63,436 bases of DNA from CAWUIO01 sp963922455 (GCA_963922455.1 CAWUIO010000024.1:1-63436); one strand, 5' to 3'; positions 7,693 to 18,508 are shown, counted from the stretch's first letter. The notes: a model not told the origin generated them from the sequence alone. Numbers and translations: made by a program.

Positions 7693-10600
7693 ATGCGTAA
7701 ATTTATTATCTTGTTGGGTGCCTGCTTACTCATATGTTTCATAGCAGACGCTCAAGTCAATGCCCGGATGTTCCGCTTTCCGGATGTATCCCAAAATCAA
7801 ATCTGTTTTGTTTATGCCGGCGACATTTGGGTCGTGAGTAAGAGTGGGGGACTGGCCCAAAAACTCAGTTCGCCCAAAGGAGAAGAGATGTTTCCCCGGT
7901 TTTCACCCGACGGACAGACCATTGCCTTTACGGGAAATTATGACGGAAACCAAGATGTCTACACCTTACCCGTAAAGGGAGGAATACCCAAACGTCTTAC
8001 CTTCCACGGATTTTCCGATCAAGTACGGGATTGGCATCCAAGTGGCGATAAGATTTTATTTCGCTCTACCCGTAAAAGCGGCCGCCAACGCTACGGCCAG
8101 TTTTACTTGGTTTCTAAAGAGGGGGGCATGGCCGAACAACTCCCCTTGGTGCAAGCGGAATTTGGCTCCTTCTCACCCGATGGTAAAAAAATGGCATTTA
8201 CCGACCGAAGCCGGGTATTCCGTACCTGGAAGCGCTACCGAGGAGGAACCGCCCCCGATGTCTACGTCTATGACCTGGATCAAAATACTTCGGTCAATAT
8301 TACCAACAACGCTGCCAACGACGAATTGCCCATGTGGAACGGCAATAAAATCTATTACCTATCCGATCAAGGCCCCGCCAAGCGCTATAATATCTGGGTC
8401 TACGACCAAGGTACCAAGCAATCTAAGCAGCTAACGAAGTTTACCGAGTTTGATGCCCACTTCCCAGGAATGGGCCCCCAAGAGTTGGTTTTTGAAGCGG
8501 GGGGCAAATTATATTTGCTCAACTTGGCTAGCGAAGAATACAAAGAAGTAAACATTCAAGTAAATACCGATTTTATTTCCTTGGCCCCCCGGGCAGAAAA
8601 AGTGGCCAACTTGATGAGCCATATGAATATTTCTCCCGACGGGAAGCGGGTATTGATCGAGGCCCGGGGTGATATATTCTCCGTACCGGCCGAAAATGGC
8701 TACGTGAAGAATTTAACCGCTTCCAGTGGCGTGGCCGACCGCTACCCGGCTTGGTCGCCCGACGGAAAGACGATCGCCTACTCAAGCGACCGAAACGGTG
8801 AGTACCAATTGACCCTCTACGATTTGGCCACCAATACCGAGAAGACGCTCACCTCCTACACTTCGGGCTATCGCTATCACTTGTTTTGGTCGCCCAATAG
8901 CAAGAAATTGGCATTTATCGATCAAGCCATGAAAATTCATGTCTATGACTTAAATACCCAAAAGACGACACAAGTAGATCAAGCTTTGTTTAAATACCAT
9001 GGTGCCCTGGAAGGCTTCCGAGCCGATTGGTCATCGGATAGTCGTTGGTTGGCTTATGCCCGCGAGCAAGATAATGGGAACCACGCCATCTATCTGTACA
9101 ATACCGATACCCAAGCCAAACACCAGATTACCTCGGAGTTTTATAATAATAACCAACCTACTTTTGATCCGGATGGAAAATACTTGTACGTAAGCACCAA
9201 CCGAAATTTCTCTCCGGTTTACAGCGACTACGAGGGAACTTTTGTGTACCCCAATGCCACCCATTTGGCGGCAATCTGCTTACGAAAAGATGTGAAGTCT
9301 CCCTTGGCCCCCAAGAATGATGAAGTGGCCATCCAAGAAGACAAAAAAGAAGACGGCGGCGAGGATAAGGGCAAAGGAAACAAAAGCAAAGACAAAGCCG
9401 GAGAAGGATCTAAAAACCTAGTGATTGATCTGGACGGTATAGAAGAGCGATTGGTGATCTTACCTATGAAACCAGGTAATTACGGGGCTCTAGCGGCCGT
9501 AAAAGGTAAATTGATCTACCAAAAGTGGCCTAATTCGGGCTCCGGGGATAATCAATCACCCCTCATGTACTTTGACCTCAAAGAACGTGAATCGAAAACC
9601 ATAGTGGGTAATGCCAGTCAATATGCCGTATCGGCCGATGGCAAAAAGATCTTAGTCCGCCACCGCCGTAATATAGCCGTGGTGAGCATTGCGCCCAAGC
9701 AAAAGATGGATAAGCCTATCTCATTAGGGGAGATGGCCGCGATGGTAGATCCTAAAGCTGAGTGGCAGCAAATTTTGGATGATGTATGGCGTTTCCAACG
9801 CGATATGTTCTACGATGAAAAAATGCACGGTTTGGATTGGAATGCCATTCGTAGCCAGTACAATACCTTGCTGAAAGATGCCGTAACCCGCTCGGATGTA
9901 AACTTTGTGATCGGGGAAGTCATCGGTGAATTAAATGCTTCGCATACCTACCGAGGGGGAGGGGATATGGAGTATCCTGATTATCGCAATGTGGGTTATC
10001 TAGGGCTTGACTGGCAAGTAAGCCAAGGCAAATACCAGATAAAGAAAATCATCAAAGGAGCTCCCTGGGATGCCAAAGTGCGTTCTCCACTAGCGCAGCC
10101 AGGAGTTGATGTCAAAGAAGGAGAGTATATCTTGGCCGTGAACGGAGTCGATCTGGATGTAAACAAAGAGCCCTACGCGGCATTCCAAGGACTAGGACGC
10201 AAAACCGTAGAACTCTTGGTAAATAGCTCCCCGAGCAAGGAAGGCGCTAGATCGGTTATAGTAAAAGCCTTATCTAGTGAAAGCCGCCTGCGTCATTTAG
10301 CCTGGATTGAGTCTAACCGCAAGCGGGTAGAGGAAGCCACCAATGGCGAAGTAGGCTATGTGTACGTTCGGAGTACCGGTATTGATGGGCAAAACGAATT
10401 AGTAAGGCAATTCTACGGGCAGTTCCACAAAAAAGGGGTGATCATTGACGAGCGCTTCAACAGTGGCGGGCAAATTCCCGACCGTTTTATTGAGTTGCTT
10501 AACCGGAAGCCCCTGGCTTACTGGGCCGTTCGTGATGGAAAAGACTGGCAGTGGCCGCAAATGGGCAACTTTGGGGTCAAAGCTATGCTCATTAACGGTT

Positions 10601-10941
10601 GGAGTGGTTCGGGTGGAGATGCCTTCCCTGACTACTTCAAAAAGGCTGGTTTAGGTCCTTTGATTGGTGGTCGTACCTGGGGAGGCCTGATCGGGATCAC
10701 CGGGGCACCCGGCTTGGTAGATGGGGGTTTTGTGACCGTGCCTACCTTCCGGATGTATAACCCCGACGGCACCTGGTTTAAAGAAGGTTATGGAGTAGAT
10801 CCAGATATAGAAGTTCCCGAAAATCCGGGAGAGCTGGCCCAGGGAACAGATGGGCAGTTAGAACGGGCCATCCAATATGTTAAGAGTAAATTGGGATCAC
10901 AAGCCGCCCAACCGGCTCACGCGGGTTACGAAAAACGATAA
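7693..10941 (+). CDS. Tricorn-like protease, secreted S41-family
   Basis: 1082 residues. A signal peptide (MRKFIILLGACLLICFIADAQ) is followed by an N-terminal WD40/TolB-like propeller region (about 25-530) with repeated SPDGK motifs. A hydrophilic Lys/Asp/Glu/Gly linker (about 545-580), a tricorn core, a PDZ domain (about 770-850) and a C-terminal S41 peptidase domain follow. The active site matches archaeal tricorn: NASHTY with Ser750-His751, nucleophile Ser973 in WSGSGGDAFP with Asp976, and an acidic residue in the DIEVPENP block. It likely degrades peptides in the periplasm. It stands alone; a hairpin terminator follows. Confidence 0.93.
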   Translation: MRKFIILLGACLLICFIADAQVNARMFRFPDVSQNQICFVYAGDIWVVSKSGGLAQKLSSPKGEEMFPRFSPDGQTIAFTGNYDGNQDVYTLPVKGGIPKRLTFHGFSDQVRDWHPSGDKILFRSTRKSGRQRYGQFYLVSKEGGMAEQLPLVQAEFGSFSPDGKKMAFTDRSRVFRTWKRYRGGTAPDVYVYDLDQNTSVNITNNAANDELPMWNGNKIYYLSDQGPAKRYNIWVYDQGTKQSKQLTKFTEFDAHFPGMGPQELVFEAGGKLYLLNLASEEYKEVNIQVNTDFISLAPRAEKVANLMSHMNISPDGKRVLIEARGDIFSVPAENGYVKNLTASSGVADRYPAWSPDGKTIAYSSDRNGEYQLTLYDLATNTEKTLTSYTSGYRYHLFWSPNSKKLAFIDQAMKIHVYDLNTQKTTQVDQALFKYHGALEGFRADWSSDSRWLAYAREQDNGNHAIYLYNTDTQAKHQITSEFYNNNQPTFDPDGKYLYVSTNRNFSPVYSDYEGTFVYPNATHLAAICLRKDVKSPLAPKNDEVAIQEDKKEDGGEDKGKGNKSKDKAGEGSKNLVIDLDGIEERLVILPMKPGNYGALAAVKGKLIYQKWPNSGSGDNQSPLMYFDLKERESKTIVGNASQYAVSADGKKILVRHRRNIAVVSIAPKQKMDKPISLGEMAAMVDPKAEWQQILDDVWRFQRDMFYDEKMHGLDWNAIRSQYNTLLKDAVTRSDVNFVIGEVIGELNASHTYRGGGDMEYPDYRNVGYLGLDWQVSQGKYQIKKIIKGAPWDAKVRSPLAQPGVDVKEGEYILAVNGVDLDVNKEPYAAFQGLGRKTVELLVNSSPSKEGARSVIVKALSSESRLRHLAWIESNRKRVEEATNGEVGYVYVRSTGIDGQNELVRQFYGQFHKKGVIIDERFNSGGQIPDRFIELLNRKPLAYWAVRDGKDWQWPQMGNFGVKAMLINGWSGSGGDAFPDYFKKAGLGPLIGGRTWGGLIGITGAPGLVDGGFVTVPTFRMYNPDGTWFKEGYGVDPDIEVPENPGELAQGTDGQLERAIQYVKSKLGSQAAQPAHAGYEKR

Positions 10942-10964
10942 AAACGAAACGTAAACAGTTTCTA

Positions 10965-11006
10965 AGAAAACCTGGCTTTGCATTTCCTCGCAAGGCCAGG
11001 TTTCTT
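10965..11006. terminator. Bidirectional hairpin terminator
   Basis: AAACCTGGC (10968-10976) pairs with GCCAGGTTT (10995-11003), extended by AAGA/TCTT. It sits between the convergent tricorn gene and the 11010 gene and can serve both strands. Confidence 0.7.
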
Positions 11007-11009
11007 AAT

Positions 11010-11684
11010 TTACTCTTCTTCAGTCTCGTCCTCACGATCCCCGTCCTTCTCTTCTATTGGTACAATGCGTTGAATAACCCCCTGCACTGGCGAAATACTT
11101 ACACTCTTTTTCCCTTCCTCCGCATAAAAAATATACAGGCTATTTTGGCCGATAAGCCGCACTTTGAGGCTATCCGTTTTATTAAAGAATAGGTAATGAC
11201 GGCACTCTAGTTCTCCTTTCTTTAAAAGCTCATTATACCGATAGCCCTTCCCAACCCCGGCCCCCCCGTAAAATGACAGAGTGGCAATCGTCAAGATGAT
11301 TAGAAAGGCCCTTCGCATATTTTCCGGACGGTTAATCTTATCCAGCTTTTCCATATCATATTTTTGCTGGTAACTTTCTTTATGCCGATTTTTTAAATGA
11401 CGGTACCGGGAAAAGGCCAACATTCCGTAACACAGGCCGACTATCAAGAGAATCGCAATCAGCATGAGCATTTTACCCGTCAAAGCACTAATGGGGCTAA
11501 TGATAATGTCCAAAAAACTCGTGTAATTGAGAATATTTATCCCCAAGAAGCGATAAAAGATGGAGTCACTCAAGATTCCTAAAACAATTAAGTAAAGGTA
11601 TCCCAAGGCCAAGTAATCTTGTATAGACCAAGTTTGTGAAGAGGCTTGAGAAGAAGTTTGGGGTGTAGGACTTTGCTCTTCCAT
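11010..11684 (-). CDS. Small integral membrane protein, unknown
   Basis: 224 residues with three to four predicted membrane helices (about 26-48, 55-75, 80-95, 125-145). They are followed by a soluble domain starting RLIGQNSLYIFYAEEGKKSVSISP and an acidic tail. The N-terminus is Ser/Gln-rich and soluble. I recognise no family. It is a single gene between the tricorn terminator and element D. Confidence 0.6.
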   Translation of the reverse strand: MEEQSPTPQTSSQASSQTWSIQDYLALGYLYLIVLGILSDSIFYRFLGINILNYTSFLDIIISPISALTGKMLMLIAILLIVGLCYGMLAFSRYRHLKNRHKESYQQKYDMEKLDKINRPENMRRAFLIILTIATLSFYGGAGVGKGYRYNELLKKGELECRHYLFFNKTDSLKVRLIGQNSLYIFYAEEGKKSVSISPVQGVIQRIVPIEEKDGDREDETEEE

Positions 11685-11755
11685 CGTGTATTGCGTTGCT
11701 GTGTATACAAATATGTTTAGAATTCTGTAATTTCTGAAACTTGAGTAGGTAATAT

Positions 11756-11882
11756 GGGGCTGCCCCCCGGAGGCTAGTATAGTGGGGATAGCTCAGGAAG
11801 TGCCCGGGGGTCGGGCTTTCGCCACTCGCCGGCCAACCCGCCCAGCAGCGGCGGGCTCAAACAGAGGCTCTATCCCTCAGCC
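11756..11882 (-). repeat. Structured intergenic element, copy D
   Basis: 127 bp, CCCCCGG-stem subfamily (CCCCCGG/CCGGGGG), ending CCCTCAGCC rather than CCCTAAGCC. Here the CTCAGCC end, not the GGGGC end, is near a stop codon: 14 nt from the end of the giant T9SS gene. Confidence 0.85.
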
Positions 11883-11896
11883 AAGGTAAATCAGTT

Positions 11897-14800
11897 TTAT
11901 TGCCTCACCAAGCGATGATACGCATTTCCTACTTGTAAAAGATAGGTACCCTTCGGTAGTTGAGCGATATCCAATATGCCTTGGCCCCCTTGTCTTGCCT
12001 GCCAGCGGGTCTCCCCTTTAACATCTTGCCCCAATATATTCCAAATCCAGAAATCTTGGAGATCTTCCGCCCCCGATTCCACATATACGAGTTGAGTACT
12101 GGGGTTGGGGTATACCCAAAGGGGAGGGGCTTGAACCTCCAAGTGCACCGAGCGGATAGGAGAGAGGCTAAAACTGCCATCAAAATCAACCTGCCTCAAG
12201 CGGTAGTAGGAAGTGCCCGGAAGAGGTTCTTGATCTATGTAGCGGTAGCTTTGAGGCTCCGCCGTGCTACCAGCCCCAGCGATTTCGGTGAGACTGTCCC
12301 AGTTATGGGCATCGTTGGATCTTTGTACTTCAAAGGAGGCATTATCAATTTCGGTGACGGTTTCCCAGGCTAGGTTTACCGTCTGGGCATCGGTAAGCGT
12401 GGCGATAAATGACAACAAGGTGATTGGCAGGCCAATATCCCGAAAATCGATCCCTACATCGGGGCTAAAGGAGCTGCCAAAACCCGAATTGGTGACTAGG
12501 TTGGCATCATTGCCTGTAAAGGCCAAATTGCTAAAGCTAAAGGGCAGGTCGGCCACATCATCGGCATCAGCATTGTTGGTGGCCGTACCCGAAAAAGTCA
12601 AGGTTACTTCCGTATCACCCTGGCTAAGGCTAAGTACTGGCGTAAGCCCAGCGGGTACGTTTTGGATGCTTACTTCACTACCCACGTCCAAGAGGTCATC
12701 ATTGTCCAGGTCTTGAAAGGTTTCCCCATGGAAGAGGCGGATAACGAGGGGGCGGCTGTTATCAATCCCTCCATCATTGTTGCTGTTTTCCGGGTAATCG
12801 CCGTTTTCTATGTCATACTCTACTACCTCTTCTGTGTCATCACCCAAGATGAGTAGGCGGGTCCCGTTCCGGTTGAAGGCCATACCTCTCATTTCTGTAT
12901 CCTCATTACCAGTGTCTAAGCTTTGTGAAAAGCCAGCAAAAGTACCGCTGGATACATCAAAGGGAGTAGCGAGGAGGTACTTTAGGATAAACTCAGAATC
13001 ATCCCCGACCACATATACCTCCGTTCCATCTGGCTTGAATATGAGGTCTTGGGGCCCGTCTTCTTCATTGCCGAGGTAAAGCCTTTCCCCAGCGTAGCTG
13101 GCAGTAGAAACATCAAAAGGCAGGGACAGCTCATATGCAAAGATACTGTCTTGGTTGACACCGGTAACATAGAGTTTGCTACCATCTTGATTAAATGTAT
13201 GACCCCTTAGAGATGCTTCTTGGGCACCCACGGAGAGATCATCGGGTACACCCGTGTACGTGGCAGTAGCTACTTGATAAGGGGTACTTAGGGTATATTC
13301 AGCTATAAAATTGCTGGCCGAGTGGGCAATATACATCTGGCTGCCATCCGAATTGAAGACTATTTCACGGGGGATGAATTCATAAGCATTGGTATACGTC
13401 TCGCTCACACCGGCAAAAGTAGCCGTAGACACGTCGTAAGGGCTCGTCAGGTTGTAGGTTTCGATGATTTCTCCCTCGTGGCTCACGTACATTTTTAGGC
13501 CATCTGGTCGGAAATGAAGCCCCTCCGAATCAACGACTCGGGCCGCTACCGAAAACTCCTCACCCATACCAGTATGAACGGCCATGCCAACATCATAAGC
13601 ATTGGGTGGGTAATATACTAGCAAGGGGTTTTCTAAAAAAGCGATGCCTACGTTGCTGCTATAGGCAAGTCCTGAACCCGAGTTACTGATGGATGAGGCG
13701 TCTCCTCCTACGAAGGCGGAGTTGTTAAAGATAAAGCTAAGGTTATCGATTGAGTTAGACAGATCGTGCTCTGTAGCATTGCCGGTAAAGCTAAGGCTAA
13801 CTTCGGTATCTCCATTACTTAAGCTCATAACGGGAGTTAGGCCTGCGGGTACATTGTTGATAGTGACCTCAGAACCTACATCTAGGAGGTCATCGTTATC
13901 AACATCTTGAAAGGTTTCGCCTTGTAAGGAGAGTTTGAGAGGGTCGCTGTTGTTGATAGAGCCATCATTGGCCGTGTTTTCTAAATAATCACCGGGGTCT
14001 ATAGTATATTGGACAATAGAATTATCACCCTCCCCGGTTATAAATAACTGGTTCCCTTGATCGTTGAATTCAAGCTCGGTGGCTATGCTTTCTTGATTTT
14101 GCCTAGTAAAACTCTTCGAAAGTCCCTCAAAACTTGCCGTAGAAATATCAAAGGGATTAGATAAGCTGTACGTGAATATCTCATCATTATCACCGATACA
14201 ATACAAGCGGTTCCCTTCCCGGTCAAAGCGGAAAGACTCGGGGTTGGGTTCTTCGGTACCTACCGAGAAGGTTTCGGCAAAACCAGCAAATGTGGCGCTT
14301 GAGATGTCAAAAGGAACGCCCAAGGAGTATTCGTAAATTTGAGTACTAGTACGGCCTAGGACAAAACCACGGCTTCCGTCCGCACTAAAACGGACGGTGC
14401 GGGGGGCAACATCTAGGGCAGTAACATCTATACTTTGGGTATTGCCGAAGAAAACTGCCGTAGAAAGCTTGTAGGGAGTATTCAAAGAAAATACAAAAAG
14501 CCTATTATTGGCCCCTCCAATCAGAAAGAGATTCGTCCCATCTACATTAAAAACTACACTACGGGGCTCGTCATCAATTAAAGGTATAAGTATACTTTCC
14601 TCATCGCCAAGGAAAGTGGCCGTAGATACGTCATAGGGTGTACTCAAGCGGTAGCTTACAATTCGGGCATTTGCGTTGTCACAGACATACATGCGTAGAC
14701 CATCCGGACGGAAGTTTATACCCTCTGGGGCATTGGTTTGCCCGATTAAGGGAAACTCTTCGCTTGTACCAGCATAATTAGCCTTGCCCACATCATAGGC

Positions 14801-17800
14801 ATTGGGAGGAAAATAGGTAAGCTTAGGATTCTCAAGGAAAGCGATACCCACTTGCGTGCTGTAAGGCGTGATAGAACCTGAATTGTCAAAATCTCCGGCA
14901 TTTCCTCCCGTAAAGGCGCTATTATCAAAGACTATGGTGAGATCATCAATAGCGTCATTGAGGTTATGGTTGGTGGCATTACCGGTAAAGGTAAGCCTTA
15001 AACGGGTATCTCCGTCCAAAAGGCTTATGACCGGAGTAAGGCCACTGGGAATATTATTAATGGTGACTTCCGTGCTGATATCTAGTAAGTCGTCGGCATC
15101 AAGATCTTGAAAAGTAGCCCCGCCAGTCAAGACCATCTCGAGAGGCTTGCTATTGTCTAGGGAGCCATCATTGGCTGGATTCTCGAGGTAGTCACCGGGG
15201 TCAATACGGTAATTGTAAACCGCGTCAGCGGTGGTGCCTACCAAAAATAGTTGCGTTCCCTCTGGATTAAAAGCCATGCCTCTGGGGGTCGTTTCTTCTT
15301 CTAGGGTAGATAAGCCGGAGGCATCACCGGCATAACTAGCGCTTGAAATATCATAGGGAGTACTGAGAGTATAGGAGGCAATAAAATCAGAATTGGGGGC
15401 AAGCACCCACATCACCGTGCCTTCAGGGTTAAAAAGTACGTCTTCAGGAGAGGTAATTTCTCCACTGATATCAAAGTCCTCGAGGGCTCCGGCATAGGTT
15501 GCCGTAGAGATGTCAAAAGGGGTACTTAAGTTGTACTCAAAAGCGAGGGCATTATCTTTTCCGACGCTTACAAGACGTAGGCCATCCGGAGTAAAACGAA
15601 TGCCCCGCATGTCACTATCTTCACTGGCGATATTTAAAACCTCATTAGTACCGGCAAAGGCTGCGCTGGCGAGTTCATAAGGGGTACTAAGATTATACTC
15701 ATAAATGATGTCTTGGGCCATGCCTACGATACAAAGTTTAGTCCCATCGGCACTAAGGGTCATCCCGGTGGGGGAGTCTTCGATCCCACTTAGATTAATC
15801 TCTTGGGCAGGGCCATCAAAACTGGCCGTGCTTAAGTCAAAAGGACTCGTTAAAGAATACGATACCACCTTGTCCATATCATTATTGACCACAAATAGCT
15901 TTAAGCCATCCGGGCGGAACTCTAATCCTTGGGCAAAATCCATTTCAGTGGATATGGGTAAGTCCCCTGAGCTTACAAAATGTGTGGCTTTATTAATATC
16001 GAAGGAGTTGGGGGCATAGTAAACGAGTTGCGGGTTTTGTAAAAAATAAATACCTACTTGGGAAGAATATACGGTACTTGCTCCAGCATTAGAAACTAAG
16101 GAGGCATCTCCACTGGCAAAGGCAAGATTGGTGAAGGAGAATGTTAGGTTTTCTATCGCATCTTCCAGGTCGTGATTGCTAGCATTGCCGGTAAAGGTAA
16201 GGGTGGCTTGAGTATCCCCATTAGAAAGCGTCAGGACCGGGCTTAAACCAGCTGGTACATTTCCGATCACTACTTCGGTACCTATATCGAGTAAGTTATC
16301 ATTATCACTGTCTTGAAAAACGTCATCATCCAGTAAAATGATTAGCGGATGGCTGTTGTCTAAAGAGCCATCATTGGCTGGGTTTTCGGGGTAGTTGCCC
16401 GGGTCAATGGTATAGCTTACTACGGCATCCCCAGAGATGCCCGTAAGAAAGAAGCGGGTTCCGTCAGGGTTAAAGGATTGGCTGCGAGGCGCCAACTCTT
16501 GTACGCCAACATCCAAACTGGCACTTAGGCCATCATAACTGGCGGTGGAAACATCAAACGAACTGGCTAGACTATATACGTGGGCTCGCCTACTCACCGA
16601 GCCTGTAATATACATTTTGCTCCCATCATAGTTGAACAACAATCCATCCGGATTGGTCTCTTGGCCTGCTACCGAAAACTCTTCAGCTAAGCCCGCATAG
16701 CTTGCACTCGAGATATCAAAGGGGCTGCCAAGGGTATATTCTACCACGGCATTACCTCCCGCTCCAACTACAAAAAACTTATTTCCATTGTCACCAAAAG
16801 ATATACTCGTAAGGAATGCTTCTTGGCCACTTACATTCAATTCCTCCAAGGCCCCGGCATAGGTAGCCGAGGATATATCATAAGGAGTACTAAGGGTATA
16901 CTCCTCAATTTGATCTCCTAAATTGAACGCAACATACATTTTAGTGCCATCCTCGTTAAAAATGGTTTCTTGGGCAAAATCATTTCCATTGGCGTCTAAG
17001 GCAATGGAAACCCCATCATAAACGGCCGTGCTTAAATCAAAGGGAGTGCTCAAAGAGTAACTGAATAGCTCATCCGGGTTTATATCGGTAAGTAACATTT
17101 TCGTACCTTGGGGGTTAAAGGTCACCCCATCCGCCCCATTGGATTGAGCTGTGTATGAAAATTCCTGTGAAATGCCATCCCAACTTGCCTTGGACACATC
17201 AAAGGCATTGGGCACAATATATTGCAAAGAGGGGCTGGTGAGGAATTGAATGCCTACTTGACTGTCGAAGCGGGTCACACTGCCTGAGTTAGCTACTACT
17301 GCGGCACTCGCTCCGGTAAAGGCGGCATCGGTAAATGTAAAGGTGAGGTTCTCGATAGAATGGATATTATTATGAGCAATAGCATTTCCCGAGAAGCTAA
17401 GCGTAAGGCGAGTATCACCTTCCGAAAGACTTAAAACCGGGCTAAGCCCATCAGGTACGTTGTGGATGATTACTTCCGTATTGATATCCAGCAAATCGTC
17501 ATTATCCGTGTCTTGAAAGGTTTCCCCATCCAAGGTAATTACCAAAGGATTGCTATTGTCGATAGAGCCATCATTGGCTACATTTTCGGGGTAGTTGCCG
17601 GGGTCAATGCTGTATTCGTGGACCCGGTCAGTAGTTCGCCCTACTATATACACTTTGGTGCCATTGGTGTTGAAATCTAAACTTCGGATATCGGTTTCTT
17701 GGGTACCAATAGCTAGGGTAGCAGGAGTCCCGTCAAAGCTTGCTGTTGAGATATCATAGGGGGTACCTAATGTGTAAGGAATGATTGCATCATTATCATT

Positions 17801-18508
17801 CCCAGCCACAAAAACTTGACTTCCATCAAAATTAAAAACCAATTGATGGGTGACATTATCCTCACTTAATACGGAAAACTCCTCGGCCAAGCCTGCATGC
17901 ATCGCCGTAGAAACGTCATAGCCGACGGAGAGATTATATTCTACGATAGCGTCGTCGTTTCCCCCTAAGACATAAAGTTTGGTGCCATCGGTATTAAAAT
18001 CCATGCCCCGGGCGAAGGTCTCCTCACCCGAAATATCCACGGATTCTGCAAGGCCGGCAAAAGTGGCTGTGCTTAAGTCATAATTTACCGTAAGGTTATA
18101 TTCCTGAACCTCGTCCAGATCTCTTTCTAAGACAAACAAGCGGCTGCCATCCAGATTAAAAATAGCTTCGTGGGGTTCATTACTGGATGTACTTAAATCG
18201 AGCGATTGCCCAATGCCCGCATATACCGCCGTAGAGACATCAAAAGGGGGGCTCAAATTATAAAGGTACAAACGGACGGAGGCATCATCGCTAATAAACA
18301 GTTGGCTTCCGGCGGCGCTAAATGTCATCCCCGAGGGATTTGCGCTTACTCCGGATAGGGACAAGGACTCGGCCGTGCCAGCGTAGACCGCTGAGGAAAC
18401 CCGATAGGCATCTGGGGGATAATACGTCAGCGTTTGGGATAAAAGATTGCCCGAAAAAAGGTAAAGATAAGCTCCTAGAGAGGAGAGGAAAAGGGTAGAA
18501 GTTCGCAT
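11897..18508 (-). CDS. Giant five-module beta-propeller surface protein with T9SS sorting domain
   Basis: 2203 residues with a signal peptide at 1-24. The body is five modules of about 400 residues. Each is a run of YVTN/WD-like blades (recurring PYDISTATYAG and FNPDGTKMYV motifs), then a linker of the YPENPANDGSLDNS type, then a beta-sandwich with a DTDNDDLLD-type possible calcium site, ending near VGIAFLENP. The last module is followed by a stretch starting LPITLLSFIA and a C-terminal type A T9SS sorting domain (VYPNPSTQLVYVES to QVGNAYHRLVRQ). It should be exported by T9SS and attached to the surface or released. Function (adhesin, matrix or enzyme scaffold) is not readable. The modules repeat at DNA level every ~1.2 kb. 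Confidence 0.88.
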   Translation of the reverse strand: MRTSTLFLSSLGAYLYLFSGNLLSQTLTYYPPDAYRVSSAVYAGTAESLSLSGVSANPSGMTFSAAGSQLFISDDASVRLYLYNLSPPFDVSTAVYAGIGQSLDLSTSSNEPHEAIFNLDGSRLFVLERDLDEVQEYNLTVNYDLSTATFAGLAESVDISGEETFARGMDFNTDGTKLYVLGGNDDAIVEYNLSVGYDVSTAMHAGLAEEFSVLSEDNVTHQLVFNFDGSQVFVAGNDNDAIIPYTLGTPYDISTASFDGTPATLAIGTQETDIRSLDFNTNGTKVYIVGRTTDRVHEYSIDPGNYPENVANDGSIDNSNPLVITLDGETFQDTDNDDLLDINTEVIIHNVPDGLSPVLSLSEGDTRLTLSFSGNAIAHNNIHSIENLTFTFTDAAFTGASAAVVANSGSVTRFDSQVGIQFLTSPSLQYIVPNAFDVSKASWDGISQEFSYTAQSNGADGVTFNPQGTKMLLTDINPDELFSYSLSTPFDLSTAVYDGVSIALDANGNDFAQETIFNEDGTKMYVAFNLGDQIEEYTLSTPYDISSATYAGALEELNVSGQEAFLTSISFGDNGNKFFVVGAGGNAVVEYTLGSPFDISSASYAGLAEEFSVAGQETNPDGLLFNYDGSKMYITGSVSRRAHVYSLASSFDVSTASYDGLSASLDVGVQELAPRSQSFNPDGTRFFLTGISGDAVVSYTIDPGNYPENPANDGSLDNSHPLIILLDDDVFQDSDNDNLLDIGTEVVIGNVPAGLSPVLTLSNGDTQATLTFTGNASNHDLEDAIENLTFSFTNLAFASGDASLVSNAGASTVYSSQVGIYFLQNPQLVYYAPNSFDINKATHFVSSGDLPISTEMDFAQGLEFRPDGLKLFVVNNDMDKVVSYSLTSPFDLSTASFDGPAQEINLSGIEDSPTGMTLSADGTKLCIVGMAQDIIYEYNLSTPYELASAAFAGTNEVLNIASEDSDMRGIRFTPDGLRLVSVGKDNALAFEYNLSTPFDISTATYAGALEDFDISGEITSPEDVLFNPEGTVMWVLAPNSDFIASYTLSTPYDISSASYAGDASGLSTLEEETTPRGMAFNPEGTQLFLVGTTADAVYNYRIDPGDYLENPANDGSLDNSKPLEMVLTGGATFQDLDADDLLDISTEVTINNIPSGLTPVISLLDGDTRLRLTFTGNATNHNLNDAIDDLTIVFDNSAFTGGNAGDFDNSGSITPYSTQVGIAFLENPKLTYFPPNAYDVGKANYAGTSEEFPLIGQTNAPEGINFRPDGLRMYVCDNANARIVSYRLSTPYDVSTATFLGDEESILIPLIDDEPRSVVFNVDGTNLFLIGGANNRLFVFSLNTPYKLSTAVFFGNTQSIDVTALDVAPRTVRFSADGSRGFVLGRTSTQIYEYSLGVPFDISSATFAGFAETFSVGTEEPNPESFRFDREGNRLYCIGDNDEIFTYSLSNPFDISTASFEGLSKSFTRQNQESIATELEFNDQGNQLFITGEGDNSIVQYTIDPGDYLENTANDGSINNSDPLKLSLQGETFQDVDNDDLLDVGSEVTINNVPAGLTPVMSLSNGDTEVSLSFTGNATEHDLSNSIDNLSFIFNNSAFVGGDASSISNSGSGLAYSSNVGIAFLENPLLVYYPPNAYDVGMAVHTGMGEEFSVAARVVDSEGLHFRPDGLKMYVSHEGEIIETYNLTSPYDVSTATFAGVSETYTNAYEFIPREIVFNSDGSQMYIAHSASNFIAEYTLSTPYQVATATYTGVPDDLSVGAQEASLRGHTFNQDGSKLYVTGVNQDSIFAYELSLPFDVSTASYAGERLYLGNEEDGPQDLIFKPDGTEVYVVGDDSEFILKYLLATPFDVSSGTFAGFSQSLDTGNEDTEMRGMAFNRNGTRLLILGDDTEEVVEYDIENGDYPENSNNDGGIDNSRPLVIRLFHGETFQDLDNDDLLDVGSEVSIQNVPAGLTPVLSLSQGDTEVTLTFSGTATNNADADDVADLPFSFSNLAFTGNDANLVTNSGFGSSFSPDVGIDFRDIGLPITLLSFIATLTDAQTVNLAWETVTEIDNASFEVQRSNDAHNWDSLTEIAGAGSTAEPQSYRYIDQEPLPGTSYYRLRQVDFDGSFSLSPIRSVHLEVQAPPLWVYPNPSTQLVYVESGAEDLQDFWIWNILGQDVKGETRWQARQGGQGILDIAQLPKGTYLLQVGNAYHRLVRQ
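12650..18430 (-). repeat. Five tandem ~1.2 kb in-frame coding repeats
   Basis: The sandwich landmark TCTTGAAA recurs at about 12712, 13908, 15107, 16310 and 17511, spacing 1196-1203 bp. Each unit encodes one propeller-plus-sandwich module, and the units differ by many substitutions. This is an old tandem duplication kept in frame and near constant length. Confidence 0.85.
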
